Shown here piece by piece: positions 19,497-29,932 of a stretch of DNA of 30,000 nucleotides (position 1 is its first letter; every line of letters starts with the position of its first letter). The DNA comes from Theodoxus fluviatilis (Eukaryota > Mollusca > Gastropoda > Cycloneritida > Neritidae), in NCBI GenBank assembly GCA_034096865.1, contig JAWQFJ010000574.1:1-30000 (forward strand), read 5' to 3'. The position numbers were made by a program, and so were the translations under genes. The notes under the pieces were generated by a model. It worked only from the letters and a program-made list of their open reading frames with translations. It had not been told where the DNA came from and searched no databases.

Positions 19497-20722
19497 GAGC
19501 GATTAAAAAATATACAACCATATACACTGGTTACAAAGTGACTTAGAAGCCAGAAAGAGTTTGATACAACAGGTTATGTAAAACATGTACATTTTCTCAT
19601 ACTTAAAATGCAGTCTGTAGCTGCTTGAGCATTTTAAATACAACAATATATAACAATATCATTTGTTCAAAGCAGAGTGTTCTTTGCTATCGTAGATTGT
19701 TTCACCTCCATTTCATGTTTACTGTCCATTCATACTGTCAGGAGAATGTTCAAATTTCTCGAGACGCATAATATACATTCATTGCAACATCACGTGGGTT
19801 GTTTTTTTGGTCACATCCATCCATTAGTTGTGCCTCACATCTATATTTTAACATCTGTATATGTTTTTAAATATATTGTTTTCTGAGGTCGTTGTATATA
19901 TGGCAGCGCAACAGAAAATGACTTTCATCCTCAATTTCCTTACAGAATGGGCAGTCTATCAGGGCTTTGGTCTGAACTTCTCACATTCCCTTTGAGGGCA
20001 CTGTTCCCTAGTCGGAATCGGATAAAAGCATCTCTGAACTTTTTAATGTTAATAAAAGTCAAATAGCTTTCACATTGTAATTCCCGTTTAAAGGAGCTGT
20101 AGAAGGTAAAGCGATCACTACTCGCAATTTGTGAGCTCCATTCTTGTCGATAACAGTGGCATAATCTCTGAGTGATTTGATGAAGCCTTTATCGTTGCTG
20201 GTCCCGCTGTTTAACCACACATAAGTGAAACCATGTTTTGCTAAGCACATTTCGACTGATTTAATCCAGTTAAACTTATCAAGGACATTTTCCTTCAGTA
20301 ACATCAAATAAGCCTGTTTGGGCAGCCTGTCAATTGGCATCTTACACAGTCTAAGCCAAAATTTCACTGCACGTATTACAGTGTTCATGTATAAAGGGTA
20401 TCTACCCAATTCGCCATGGCACCTTGTGCTGGATTATTTAATGTCAACATTTAATTTTTTAAACATGAAAACAGATGGCTTCTTCTATTCACAATCTTCT
20501 ATCTAGTACCCACAGCTCTGAGCCATAGAGCAGGGAAGACTGCACCTGGGCATCATATAATCGGGGAAAAACATTTGTATTAAGAACCCACATGTTTTTG
20601 AGTAGTTGAACTGTTTTTTTCTTGGCCTTCACCACTTGGAGGTCAAGGGAAGAAGCTATTGACAGCCTGGTTGTAAATGTAAAACCCAGGTATTTATATT
20701 GTTTACTACCTCCAATTTTGTG

Positions 20723-20728
20723 GGGAGG

Positions 20729-20776
<48 letters not shown>

Positions 20777-20938
20777 AGGGGAGGGGGGGGAGGGGGAGGG
20801 GGGAAGGGGGAAGGAGTGAGGGAGTGAGGGAGGGATTGAGGGAGAGAGAAAGAGGGAGGGAGGGAGGGAGGGAGGGAGGGAGGGAGGGAGGGAGAGGGAG
20901 GGTGGGAGGTGGGGGTAGAGAGAGAGGGGTGGGAGGCG

Positions 20939-21004
<66 letters not shown>
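20723..21004. repeat. (GA)n / (GGGA)n / (GA)n purine tract
   Basis: GA repeats (about 20727-20766) are followed by G-rich purine sequence and GGGA repeats (about 20850-20894), then a pure 64-bp GA tract (20941-21004). The last tract ends about 75 bp from the donor of the 21080-21202 exon and reads as a CU tract in the transcript. Confidence 0.97.
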
Positions 21005-21006
<2 letters not shown>

Positions 21007-21079
21007 ACGAGAGTGAAGAACACAAAATCACGCCATTGTACCTCCAACGCGTCAGCCCAGGTGCCATCACAACACGTAC

Positions 21080-21202
21080 CTTGCTGTCCGTGAGGGCATA
21101 CAGGTGATCCTTGTCTGTGGCCAAGGCCAGCTGGGTGACGGGTCCACTGTTGTCCACCTGCACCCTGGTCACTTCCCTGGTCTGGCCCCCCTCCACCACG
21201 GC
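21080..21202 (-). CDS. Plexin exon: last Sema blade
   Basis: This 41-codon exon runs from TTTGCAG|GCC GTG GTG to AGC AAG|GTACGT, phase 0 at both ends, so skipping it would keep the frame. It encodes VTRVQVDNSGPVTQLALATD and DKDHLYALTDSK. The HLYALT strand corresponds to the plexin Y-L-Y-x-M-T strand just before the PSI domain. The exon is flanked by a 76-bp CT tract (21389-21464) and a 64-bp GA tract (20941-21004). In the transcript these are complementary. Loss of this exon would remove the closing strand region of the propeller. Confidence 0.93.
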
Positions 21203-21384
21203 CTGCAAACAGTGGTAACAGCTGGTGTGCGAGGAGCGTCTTAGTGCGCGGGCTGCGGTGTCTACCCACTGTCACTGTGCGTCTAGATTGGGTTCAAGTA
21301 TAACGAGCGACTGAAGTATTGTTAGAAACGGCAGGATGGCGGTGTGTTATGCCATTATTTAGAATAAGTTAGAACTCGGAGACG

Positions 21385-21388
<4 letters not shown>

Positions 21389-21464
<76 letters not shown>
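21389..21464. repeat. (CT)n microsatellite upstream of the last-Sema exon
   Basis: A pure 76-bp CT tract, reading GA in the transcript, about 186 nt before the acceptor of the 21080-21202 exon. It is complementary to the tract on the other side of that exon. Confidence 0.97.
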
Positions 21465-21468
<4 letters not shown>

Positions 21469-21608
21469 GTCTGTCTGTTCGGTCTGCCTGTCTCTATGCC
21501 TGACTGTCCATCAGTTTCTTCGTCGGTCTCTATATCTCTTTTGTTTTAATAAGTTGTCTTGCAGAATTTATTTTACAAAACAGCAAAGAAGGTGATATTA
21601 TTATCACA

Positions 21609-21617
21609 ATCATCATT

Positions 21618-21669
<52 letters not shown>

Positions 21670-21708
21670 CATCATCATCATCAGAATCATCGTCGTCGTC
21701 GTCGTAGT
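21609..21708. repeat. (ATC)n then (GTC)n trinucleotide tract
   Basis: About 25 ATC triplets with one ATCAC slip near 21668 are followed by a short CGT/GTC run near 21693-21708. Translated frames give Ser or His runs and are not coding. Confidence 0.93.
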
Positions 21709-21949
21709 CAACAACATGCTCCTTTTTATTTCATCTTCATTATAATAACAAATTATCGTGCACAACTTTTATTTCAATATGCACGTTTTCATGAGGAAAA
21801 ATATGTGCAGGCTTTTGTATTAAACTCTCCTTGTTTCACCTCATGTGAGGATCAATATGCCAGAAGGTAAAATATTAGCCAAGGGAGATAATTTATTCCA
21901 AGCTTTTTTTCTCTTTCCACATTCTCTCTGCTGTGGGTCTAGAGGTGTT

Positions 21950-22681
21950 CTGCTCTAGTGACCTATAATCAATATTTCTGACTCTTTTTTGGTTATGCAA
22001 GAGAAAGGTCCTGACTGGGTATTTATATGCAAGTAGAGAGTCTGGATGCCAAGAGATTTAATGCACTCCTTCCAGTCTTTTCGGATATTATGTAATAGCT
22101 TTGCATAGTGCAGAAAGTGACTATCAACTTTAATATCATTCCAAGTCTTGAAACTTGTTGATTTGCCACTAAATTGTACTATGTCTCTAATACACCTTCT
22201 GCCAGCTTTAAACCAGGATTTTTCACATAAATCTGCAATTTTAATTTTGGAATATTCCAGATAGGTTGTTGCAAAATAGTTTCTGTTTCGTATCCCCATT
22301 TCCTACCTATTAAGAACATATTCCAAGTTGTTAGTACCTGCATCCAAAATGGCCTCTTAATTTTCTTTAAATCTGCATTCTGTAGGCACCCTTCTGTGTC
22401 TACCAACATATCTAGATTTGTCATATTTGTGCATGACATTTCAAGGGAGAGTACTCTGAAATTTTTTTTCCTCCATGACATGATCACTGCTTCGTCAAAC
22501 GGAAAGATATAATTTTAAACCCTTCTTTTGCATTGTCCTATATGAGTACATCACTTGAAATGTGTGCTTTGTTTCTTGCCCAGATGAACTGGTAAAATAT
22601 GCTTTGAATTTCCTTTATTGCATATTCAGGAGGTCTAGGCATGTTCATTAAGTAGTAGGTGAGCTTGGAATATGTCTCTAT
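21950..22681 (-). mobile_element. L1-type LINE ORF2 C-terminal fragment, frameshifted
   Basis: Minus-strand translation gives SKLTYYLMNMPRPPEYAIKE followed by FYQFIW near 22580-22680. Later come IKRPFWMQVLTTWNMFLIGR and PIWNIPKLKLQIYVKNPGLK (22200-22360), then GRRCIRDIVQFSGKSTSFKT. These match the region C-terminal to the RT of L1-like ORF2 proteins: the Y-x-F-I-W strand, P-F-W-x-x-V-L-x-x-W and P-I-W-x-N. The pieces lie in different frames with stops, so the copy is dead. It begins about 60 bp from the donor of the 22739-22930 plexin exon. Confidence 0.75.
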
Positions 22682-22738
22682 GTCTGTCGGTCTGTCGGTC
22701 CGTCAGTCCCAGTCGAGCTCTCTCTCAGCCTCTCTCAC

Positions 22739-22930
22739 CTTGATAACGACGCCAGAGTGGGTGCCAGTGTACACAAGCATATCGCGGCCATGGGGCTGAA
22801 CCATCACGGACTCGGTCACTTGGTCGGGGATGACCAGCAGGGGACTGCTGGCCAGTGGCTGCTGGCCCTCGATGGAGTGGACAGCGTTGGCCGTGGGGTA
22901 ACGTCCACACTCGTCCCTGGCATTGTCGTC
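22739..22930 (-). CDS. Plexin exon: Sema domain, IEG and GTHSG blades
   Basis: This 64-codon exon runs from CAG|GAC GAC AAT to ATC AAG|GTGAGA, phase 0 at both ends. It contains DECGRYPTANAVHSIEG, PLASSPLLV and VYTGTHSGVVIK. In plexin Sema domains the IEG turn opens the late blades, and the G-T-x-S-G-x-x-x-K strand is one of the most conserved motifs of the propeller. A run of beta-strand-like hydrophobics (SVMVQPHGRDMLVYTG) lies between them. The semaphorin-binding propeller is extracellular. The exon is GC-richer than its intron, and an L1-type fragment begins about 60 bp beyond its donor. Confidence 0.9.
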
Positions 22931-23454
22931 CTGCAGCGCAGACAAGGAGTAAATATAAAGATAGTGACTTTCTACTGACACTGATAACCCCTAGCTTGGT
23001 CTTCAAGTGCTTGACACATTACTTCCTAATCATCGAGTCACTTGATAACTCACAGAGTGGCTACTAATGTCAAATACAAGGACTGATATGTTTGACCCAT
23101 ACAGTGCCAGCAGAATTTCCACTCCCTTGAAAGTATTCCAAACCTCTGCCGCCTTCATTGGCCACATCGTGTCAAGGTTGAATCACACAATAGTGTGCAT
23201 CGTTGCCGTCTCAGTTAACCGTTTCATGTGCTGCATGAACGAATAGTGAATGAACGAATAAAAACCCTCCTTGGCGGAAGTAAAAACCAAGCAAACAAAG
23301 AACGATCAAACGAACGAAAGAATACGGACGTATGAGTGAATAAAGGAAACGGTAAACCAGTGGAAAAAAGGTGACGAAGTTATGAATCAGTGAAAATAAA
23401 TAATTAAATAAATGCAGTGCGAGTCAATGCTTGATCAGTCAAAAGAATGCGTTA

Positions 23455-23521
23455 ATGAATGAATGAATGAATGAATGAATGAATGAATGAATGAATGAAT
23501 GAATAAATGAATGAATGAATG
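23455..23521. repeat. (GAAT)n microsatellite
   Basis: About 16 copies of GAAT with one AAAT variant. Isolated GAACGAAT-like words occur in the preceding 220 bp, indicating an older, decayed part of the same tract. Confidence 0.93.
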
Positions 23522-23762
23522 CGTTTTGTTTAAATGTCAACAAACACCGCATACAGAAAAGAATTTCGGGTTAATTAAAGAAGAAATGGTTCGAACAAAG
23601 TTGCAGTCGTCTACATACATGTATATACGCATGGCTAAGCAAAGAACAAACGGCTGAAAACAGCTCTCCTGGCGTGGCACAATAGAAGAGTCTTAATTAA
23701 GACAGAACCAGATATCTGTTAAAAACAGAGCCAGAACGTTGAAGGCAAGGAACATTCTCTCG

Positions 23763-23818
23763 CCCCCCCCCCCCCCCCCTCTCAAAGCTTCCAGGTAACA
23801 AGGTGGGGGGGGGGGGGG
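23763..23818. repeat. C17 and G14 runs as an inverted pair
   Basis: A 17-base C run (about 23763-23779) and a 14-base G run (about 23805-23818) are separated by 25 bases of mixed sequence. Either strand could form a G:C hairpin or a G-quadruplex/i-motif pair. Confidence 0.85.
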
Positions 23819-24884
23819 AACCGGGGCTGTGGAGGAAGGGGGAGGGGGAGGGGTGATGGTGGTGGAATTAGTGGCTATGCGGCATGACAACCTAATTACT
23901 TAGCTAACAAGCCCTGATATTCTGCTGACGTTTGTATCTGAGCAAAGATTCGGCCTTTAAGACGGTCGAGGATACTGAGGATTCACAGGTCAGATACCTC
24001 AACACCGCCATTGCTATCTTGATGCTACATTTTCATCGTGTGGAATTCTTGCGTGATCAATGAGAAAGTCAACACCACATACAACATCTGATCACACATT
24101 CGAGTGACGTGCACTTGATCATCCAGTGACAAAACCTACAGGCATCCTCTCCACAAAAACTTTACGGATAGCATTTCTGACACTGATATAAGCTCGACAA
24201 ACAATAGAGTGATTTATCATTGCAGTCACCCGTGGTGTGATACAACAATTAATGGGTAAGGAGAGGAGAGAGCAGAGGTGTGCAGAGAAGATCTGCAAAG
24301 TCAATACTTTGTCTGCCCAAGCTCTGTCTCTCCCATGTCCGTCTGTCTAGCTGTCTGCGTTGTTCTACAATCACATACAACATCCCATTTTGATATTTTC
24401 CTGTCACTTAGTTTCCCCGTCAACTGGAGCTGCCTGCATCTGAACCCTAGCTCCCCTCTTTCCTGTGCAGTATTCATGGCACTCTACTTTCTTCTGCTGC
24501 CAATAATTTCCCTTCATTGTCAACTCCGCAGTTACCATCTCCAGCCAGCTACAACCCTGCTTTCGCTGGAAGGAATATGGAAAGGCAGGCTGGACATTTC
24601 CTCCCTGCCTATCTCGTGTCATCCGACCACCCTAAATCTGCTACCTGTCCCCTCTCTATGCATCCTTGCATTCTTCAACACGTTCTCTATCGTTCCGCCC
24701 TCCCCTCCCCTCCCCTGCTCTATTTTCCCCCTTGTCTAAACCCTTATCCCCTGCCTGGTCCCCGACTTCTCCCCCACCCCAACTCTACTGCCTTAATCCA
24801 CATGGCCACGTATTCCCCACCATCCTTCCTGACACGTAATCACATCCACCCTAACTAACCCTCAACATCGCTATGCCCCATCTT

Positions 24885-24953
24885 CTCCCCCCCCCCCCCC
24901 CCCCCCTCCCCCTTTCCACACCAACATCCCTCATCTTCCCTCTTCTTGGGTTC

Positions 24954-25011
<58 letters not shown>
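24885..25011. repeat. C-run and (CT)n microsatellite
   Basis: A C-run (about 24888-24906) and, after CCCTTTCCACACC and unique sequence, a CT tract (about 24956-25011). It reads as GA in the transcript. Confidence 0.95.
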
Positions 25012-25012
<1 letters not shown>

Positions 25013-25507
25013 GCACGCTTGATCCCAGGGGAGCAGCCAAGATGGCGTAGTTTGACGCACGCCCAGCAAAATTAGTCTGGACACGGTGGGGCGCGGTGAT
25101 AAATGAAGAGTTCCTTTTCCAGCCGCTACCCAGGTGCCTGCAACCCAAGATGTCCCTATCGTCACCCTTCCCCCACCCCCACCCCCTCTCACGTGTGATG
25201 TATGGCATTCCCTTTCCTTCAACAATGCCTCTACAGTGCTGACACCTGATTTCTCTCGTCCCCCCACCCCTACCCCTCTGAAAGATCTCGTAAGGAAGAT
25301 ACGGAGGTTTTCTTACAGCAGAGATGAGGGCACTCCAAGCCTGGGGATATAGAGGTGGATAGAGAGACAAAGAAACGAGTATACACGTGTACAGGCAAAA
25401 TAATATGGACGCCAAGATGCGTATGGTGAACGTATGGCTGGCTCGAGACACAGCCAAAGAGATGTTGACGTGCACACCCATCCACCCCCCTCCCGATCCA
25501 AAAAACA

Positions 25508-25546
<39 letters not shown>

Positions 25547-25655
25547 TACACACACACAAACACACACACACACATAAACACACACACACACTCAAACACA
25601 CAAACACACAAACACGCACACACATGGACACATACACACACACACACACACACAC
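25508..25655. repeat. (CA)n tract with AAAC and CATA variants
   Basis: About 150 bp of interrupted CA repeat on the plus strand, 85 bp from the donor of the 25741-25830 exon; it reads UG-rich in the transcript. Confidence 0.95.
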
Positions 25656-25740
25656 AAGCAGAAGCACAGCCAATGGAACAAATGCCGATATTGGTAGCTG
25701 CTGTCAAGTAAGATCTTCGTGAATACCATGCGCCACTTAC

Positions 25741-25830
25741 AATTCCAAAAGGAAGGGAAACCATTCGGGACAGCTGCTCATCAATTTCTTTCTTGTTGCT
25801 ATGCACACGTGAAAACATGCAACTTCGGGC
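25741..25830 (-). CDS. Plexin exon: late Sema domain segment
   Basis: This 30-codon exon reads ARSCMFSRVHSNKKEIDEQL and then SRMVSLPFGI. Its acceptor is TATGTAG|GCC and its donor ATT|GTAAGT, both in phase 0, matching the phase-0 start of the next exon. It fits the plexin Sema stretch where a Cys-x-Phe is followed by a charged helix (alC-I-F...K-E-K-I). The next exon then gives DDNARDEC, aligned to the DD-x-C segment of known plexins. The usual second cysteine and about 15-20 residues seen in vertebrate plexins between these points are absent. A small exon could therefore be missing, or this one could be wrongly assigned. It is the weakest exon of the model. Confidence 0.6.
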
Positions 25831-26312
25831 CTACATACAAACGGTATAATACAAATGAATCCCGACTACATTTGTAGTAATGCTTGATACGGCTGAGAGT
25901 GACAGGGACAGACTCAATTACTTATTTTTAATTCTTAATATGAAAGACTATTGTGTGGAAAATTACTTGACAAAGAGAATTTATGAATTATTACAAACGT
26001 TGAAATAAAATGCTGAACACCACTATTCGAAACCAAAAAAGTTTACTAATAATACTGTATGATGACCGGCGAATTCAGAAGAAAACCTTTACTTTATGCA
26101 CTCTCTAAAGCATTTAGAAAAGTAGAGAATATTACAAAGCAATTATACTTCCAGTAGCTTAAGAGTTTCCGTTTCTTATTAAAGTTTCGAAGTTAAAAGA
26201 CTATCAATTGCACAAGTATGAACACGACTTTTCAAGATTTGCATATGATTATTACTAATGCAGTGTAGATCATTAAGGAACACGAAACCCACTTATATAA
26301 AATTATACTTAA
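25831..26312 (-). other. AT-rich intronic stretch without features
   Basis: This is AT-rich, unique-looking sequence upstream of the first plexin exon of the window. No exon, repeat or promoter signature was found. Confidence 0.5.
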
Positions 26313-26334
26313 ACACACACACACACACACACAC

Positions 26335-26394
<60 letters not shown>

Positions 26395-26432
26395 CAATCT
26401 CCTCTCAATCCCTCCCCCCCCCCCCCCCCCCC
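26313..26432. repeat. (CA)n, (CT)n and C-run compound tract
   Basis: CA (26313-26334) passes into CT (26335-26391) and then into CTCAATC words and a C-run of about 20 (26412-26432). Confidence 0.95.
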
Positions 26433-26449
26433 TATTGATAATGTAATTA

Positions 26450-26903
26450 AATTAAAACTTGGCGAAGGCAATTGACCACTTTCTAATGCCCATAGATTCA
26501 ATATTATAATTACGAGTATGATTTTGTCAAGATATTTAAATATTTTAAGTATTAACCAAATGCATGTACAGTAGGTCTTTAGGACATCTTTGCCTCTCAA
26601 TCTGAACATAGCTTCCTTATGGTCAACTTCTTTGCCGATTGAGAGTTTTCGCCTGTCCATAAGTTTATGGATTCTCAACCGGCAGCACTTAATCGACGAA
26701 ATTCCTTATGTCCGCAATGCTTATATCTGTCTTGTACATACCGGTTTTTGTTGTATTGAAATTATGCGATTCGTGTTTATACATGTACATTTATGTTTTT
26801 GTTTTAGTTTTTCCTTTGCCATAGAATTGCACGTTTAGTTGCATCTTCTATCCCGTATTCATCTGACTGGTCGTCGGCAGAAATAAAGAACTCAATCAAT
26901 TAA

Positions 26904-26904
<1 letters not shown>
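26450..26904 (+). mobile_element. Possible LINE/SINE 3' end
   Basis: The segment ends GGCAGAAATAAAGAACTCAA followed by TCAATTAAT. That is a polyadenylation-like AATAAA next to a short TCAA tail, resembling non-LTR element 3' ends (compare the GTCA tail at 19128). Plus-strand frames are weakly protein-like (82 codons at 26590-26838), but no RT motif is visible. Confidence 0.3.
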
Positions 26905-26994
<90 letters not shown>

Positions 26995-27051
26995 CTCGTT
27001 CGCTCTCTATTTCTCCCCCCCCCCCCTCTCTCTCTCTCTCTCTCATTCCTT
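26905..27051. repeat. (CT)n tract with C-run
   Basis: CT repeats 26905-26993, a C-run near 27017-27026, then more CT to about 27043; TTCCTCC-rich sequence follows. Confidence 0.96.
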
Positions 27052-27993
27052 CCTCCTCCCTTCCTCCGCTCCTCCCACTTTTTCTCACACTTAACTGTAA
27101 CCCAACATGAAACACGCGAACCCTACACCGCACGTGCACACACATGCACATTCACGCGCGAACGCAAGCACGCACACCAACAAAATGCTTTCAACGCACA
27201 ACAGGACAAGCGCGGGAAGAAGAGCAAACAAGAAGGAAGCGATACTCCTCGTCACAGACAGCAAGCTCCTCCTCACAGACAGCAAGCTCCACGGCCAACA
27301 GGACGCACACACTGCTGGCCCATCCTCTCAAAATGGCGACCAGCCTCCTGGCGCAGAAAGAGCCGTTGTGAAGGGAGAGGAAAGGCTCCAGAAGAAACAG
27401 ACAGGTCTCCGTGACATAACAAACAAACTTGGAGGAGCGGAGCTACCCGACACCCGCAGCCTAATGACCTGTCCTTTCACGAGGCACAAAAGCAAGGATG
27501 GCGGACCTGCCCCAACCCTTCCCCTATCCCTAACTCGGTCTTCAAAGCACGTTTCTGGGAGAGAAGAGAAGAGATAAAGGGAGAGAGAATGAATGAATGC
27601 AAGATGCAAGATGGTTTTTAGTTCCTAAAGCTCTACACTGCATCAGTAACAAACACAATGCCTATCTTAAAAACTCACATTCATGTTTGTGCAGTTATAG
27701 TCTTTTAACTTCGAAGCAATCATAAGCAAGTGATTCATAGTTAATTAAATATTTAAGCTACGGGAATAATAAGTACATTGCATAAGCTAGTTAAACAGAA
27801 GTGTCTAGAATGCAAACGCTAATTATCTGTCACATTTCGAACTTTTACTTCAGGAGGAAGGGGGGGGGGGGGGATCATAAAACCAATGGAACAAGTTAGA
27901 ATAGAAGCAAGTCAAATAATGATTTGCCTACTTGTTCGTCCTCTCTAAGTCGCAGGGCGACGCGGTGCGTCTTTTCTTACCTAAAACTCACAA
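27052..27993. other. GC-richer stretch with unassigned frame, then AT-rich sequence
   Basis: A plus-strand frame at 27107-27577 (156 codons, MKHANPTPHVHTHAHSRANA onward) crosses CA-rich sequence and an 18-bp duplication (ACAGACAGCAAGCTCCTC type, near 27255-27290). Its composition after residue 45 is not simple-repeat, but I recognise nothing, and minus frames here show no Sema features. From 27600 on the sequence is AT-rich with a G-run near 27861-27874. Confidence 0.3.
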
Positions 27994-28348
<355 letters not shown>

Positions 28349-28464
28349 AAGCACTATTGAACCATTTCAATTTGGTGGTACATGCGAGCGAATATGGGTC
28401 AGACAACTTCAAGCTTATGTGGTTATACTTGCGGGTTGCACTGCATTCCTCTCTCTGTATACAT

Positions 28465-28538
28465 GTGTGTGTGTGTGTGTGTGTACGTGTGTGTGTACGT
28501 GTGCATTCGTGCGTGCGTGCGCGCGCGCATGTGTGCAG
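28465..28538. repeat. (GT)n and (GC)n alternating tract
   Basis: GT repeats with two ACGT interruptions lead into GCGTGCGTGCGCGCGCGCAT near 28510-28530. This is alternating purine-pyrimidine sequence of the Z-DNA-prone kind. Confidence 0.93.
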
Positions 28539-29876
28539 AGAAAGAAGTGTATCAAAGTATGTTCGTGTGTGGTGAAAAGGTGAGATGGAGAAAAGCACAG
28601 ATAAAACAGACAGTGGTGAAATGGGAGAAAGATACAGACAGCGAGAGGAAACCCCGAGAGATTCTAGGCTGATAAGCACACAACGAGGGAGAGGACCGAA
28701 GTTAACGAGAGAGGAAGCTGTAAACGTGAGGAAGGAATGTGGGGTTAAGGCTGTAAAACGGATAAAATGACCCAAGAGAGATTCTGCATGCACGAGAGGA
28801 AACCCAACTCATTTCGTCGCAAAAGCAACTTTCACTAGCAACTCGTACCAGAGGAAATACGCTAATTCTCCGGTCAAAATATTTCAAGTCATTCCAGAAA
28901 GTCTGCACTGTGTATCCAAGGTGGAAAAATGTAAAATTCAAAAGAACAACCCACTCTCAATGATACTGCAAGAGACGTGCCCATGCAAACATACTGATTG
29001 GTGGGGCAAAGCTGGAAACATCCAATCAAGTCCAAGCGGATAACAATCAAGAGGTAGTCTCCCTGTATATTCTGCTTGAAAACGCATGATTGGTACCGAG
29101 TTAGGAGGTAAAACAGTGATTTTTTACGTAAAGAAGAGGAAGATGGGGGGGGGGGGACTTGGGGATCGGGACAAAGACTAGGGGTAAGAGAGCGAGGGGG
29201 GCTGGGCTGGGTAAGGTAGGGATAGAGTGTGTAGGGAAGAGGTAGATCCTCGGGCTTCATCACCGTCTAGGTACCTAACCCCACTCAGCCACTGGCACTA
29301 GGACATCCAACAACAAAAGGAGGAACAGAGTCAGGGCCAATGGCAGTCCTTCTGTGTTCTCTCTTTCATACGTCCCTGCCTCCCCGCCGTGTGAATCCCT
29401 CCAGACTTCCCTCCCTGGAGCAACCACACCACCACTACCTCTCCTCCCATTCCCCCACTCACTCTTACACCCCCCTCCCCTCACCCAGTCAGAAACACTC
29501 ACTCCTTCTGGGTCACACTGGCTGACCCATTCCCTTCTCCTCCAAGGGGGACCACCCTTCACAATGCCACTCCATGCCTTCTGGAATTATTTTTCTTGGA
29601 GCATCCTACGCCCTTATCGGTCATCTGATCTTCCCGCTGGGGGGGGGGGGGGGGGGGGTAAGGGAGAAACTTCCATGGAAAAAAAGGGTTGCTGTGGCCC
29701 TTGAAAAAAGCCTTCCTAGTCCACACTGTGGCTGGATCGACTCTTCCGTGCTTGCTCCTCTACAAACTTCGTCATTTGGAATTGCCCGGCACTGTCTCTG
29801 CACTGAATTTTCAAAACAGGATAAAAGAACAGAAGAGGATGGAGCGACGTCTGAAAACACTCACTAATGACCAAAA

Positions 29877-29879
<3 letters not shown>
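28539..29879. other. Right-hand stretch without recognised genes
   Basis: Frames up to 124 codons occur on both strands, but none shows Sema or other family features. G-runs lie at about 29146-29157 and 29640-29658. The segment 29690-29860 is non-repetitive and open on both strands, and remains unassigned. Confidence 0.4.

Positions 29880-29932
<53 letters not shown>

Larger units (their letters stand above)
19128..20722 (-). mobile_element. Broken LINE: C-terminal RT part, CCHC motif and 3' tail
   Basis: On the minus strand the segment encodes YKYLGFTFTTRLS and SLLYGSELW, as in the connection after the RT core of non-LTR retrotransposons. After a frame break it gives LGRYPLYMNTVIRAVKFWLR and later FINIKKFRDAFIRFRLGNSA. 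A terminal C-x2-C-x10-H-x4-C motif (CPFCKEIEDESHFLLRC) lies near 19900-19960. The sequence ends GGCCGAATTAAAGTCAGTCA and runs into a (GTCA)n tail (19128-19217), a typical LINE 3' end. There are stops and at least one frameshift, and the upstream part is missing where a GA/GGGA tract begins at about 20723. A 62-bp GA tract sits in the tail region. It is not functional. Confidence 0.8.
22931..25740 (-). other. Plexin intron between two Sema exons
   Basis: Contents are a GAAT tract (23455-23521), a C-run/G-run pair (23763-23818), a C/T-rich region (24280-24900) with open pyrimidine-rich frames that I do not call genes, a C-run and CT tract (24888-25011), and a CA tract (25508-25655). No additional Sema exon was recognised. 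A small one could be missed, because the model is about 15-20 residues short of vertebrate plexins at this junction. Confidence 0.5.

Noticed and set aside
24278..24858. Plus-strand frames of 113-153 codons in the C/T-rich part of the intron
   Set aside because: The composition follows the pyrimidine bias; no domain or splice context, and two overlapping frames are equally open.
27107..27577. Plus-strand 156-codon frame as a real gene
   Set aside because: It starts in CA-rich repeat, has no recognisable motif, and the opposite strand is also partly open. Kept only as a described stretch.
28702..29263. Minus-strand frames as further upstream Sema exons
   Set aside because: Cysteine-containing, but they do not show the Sema strand motifs, and no phase-compatible splice pair was found.
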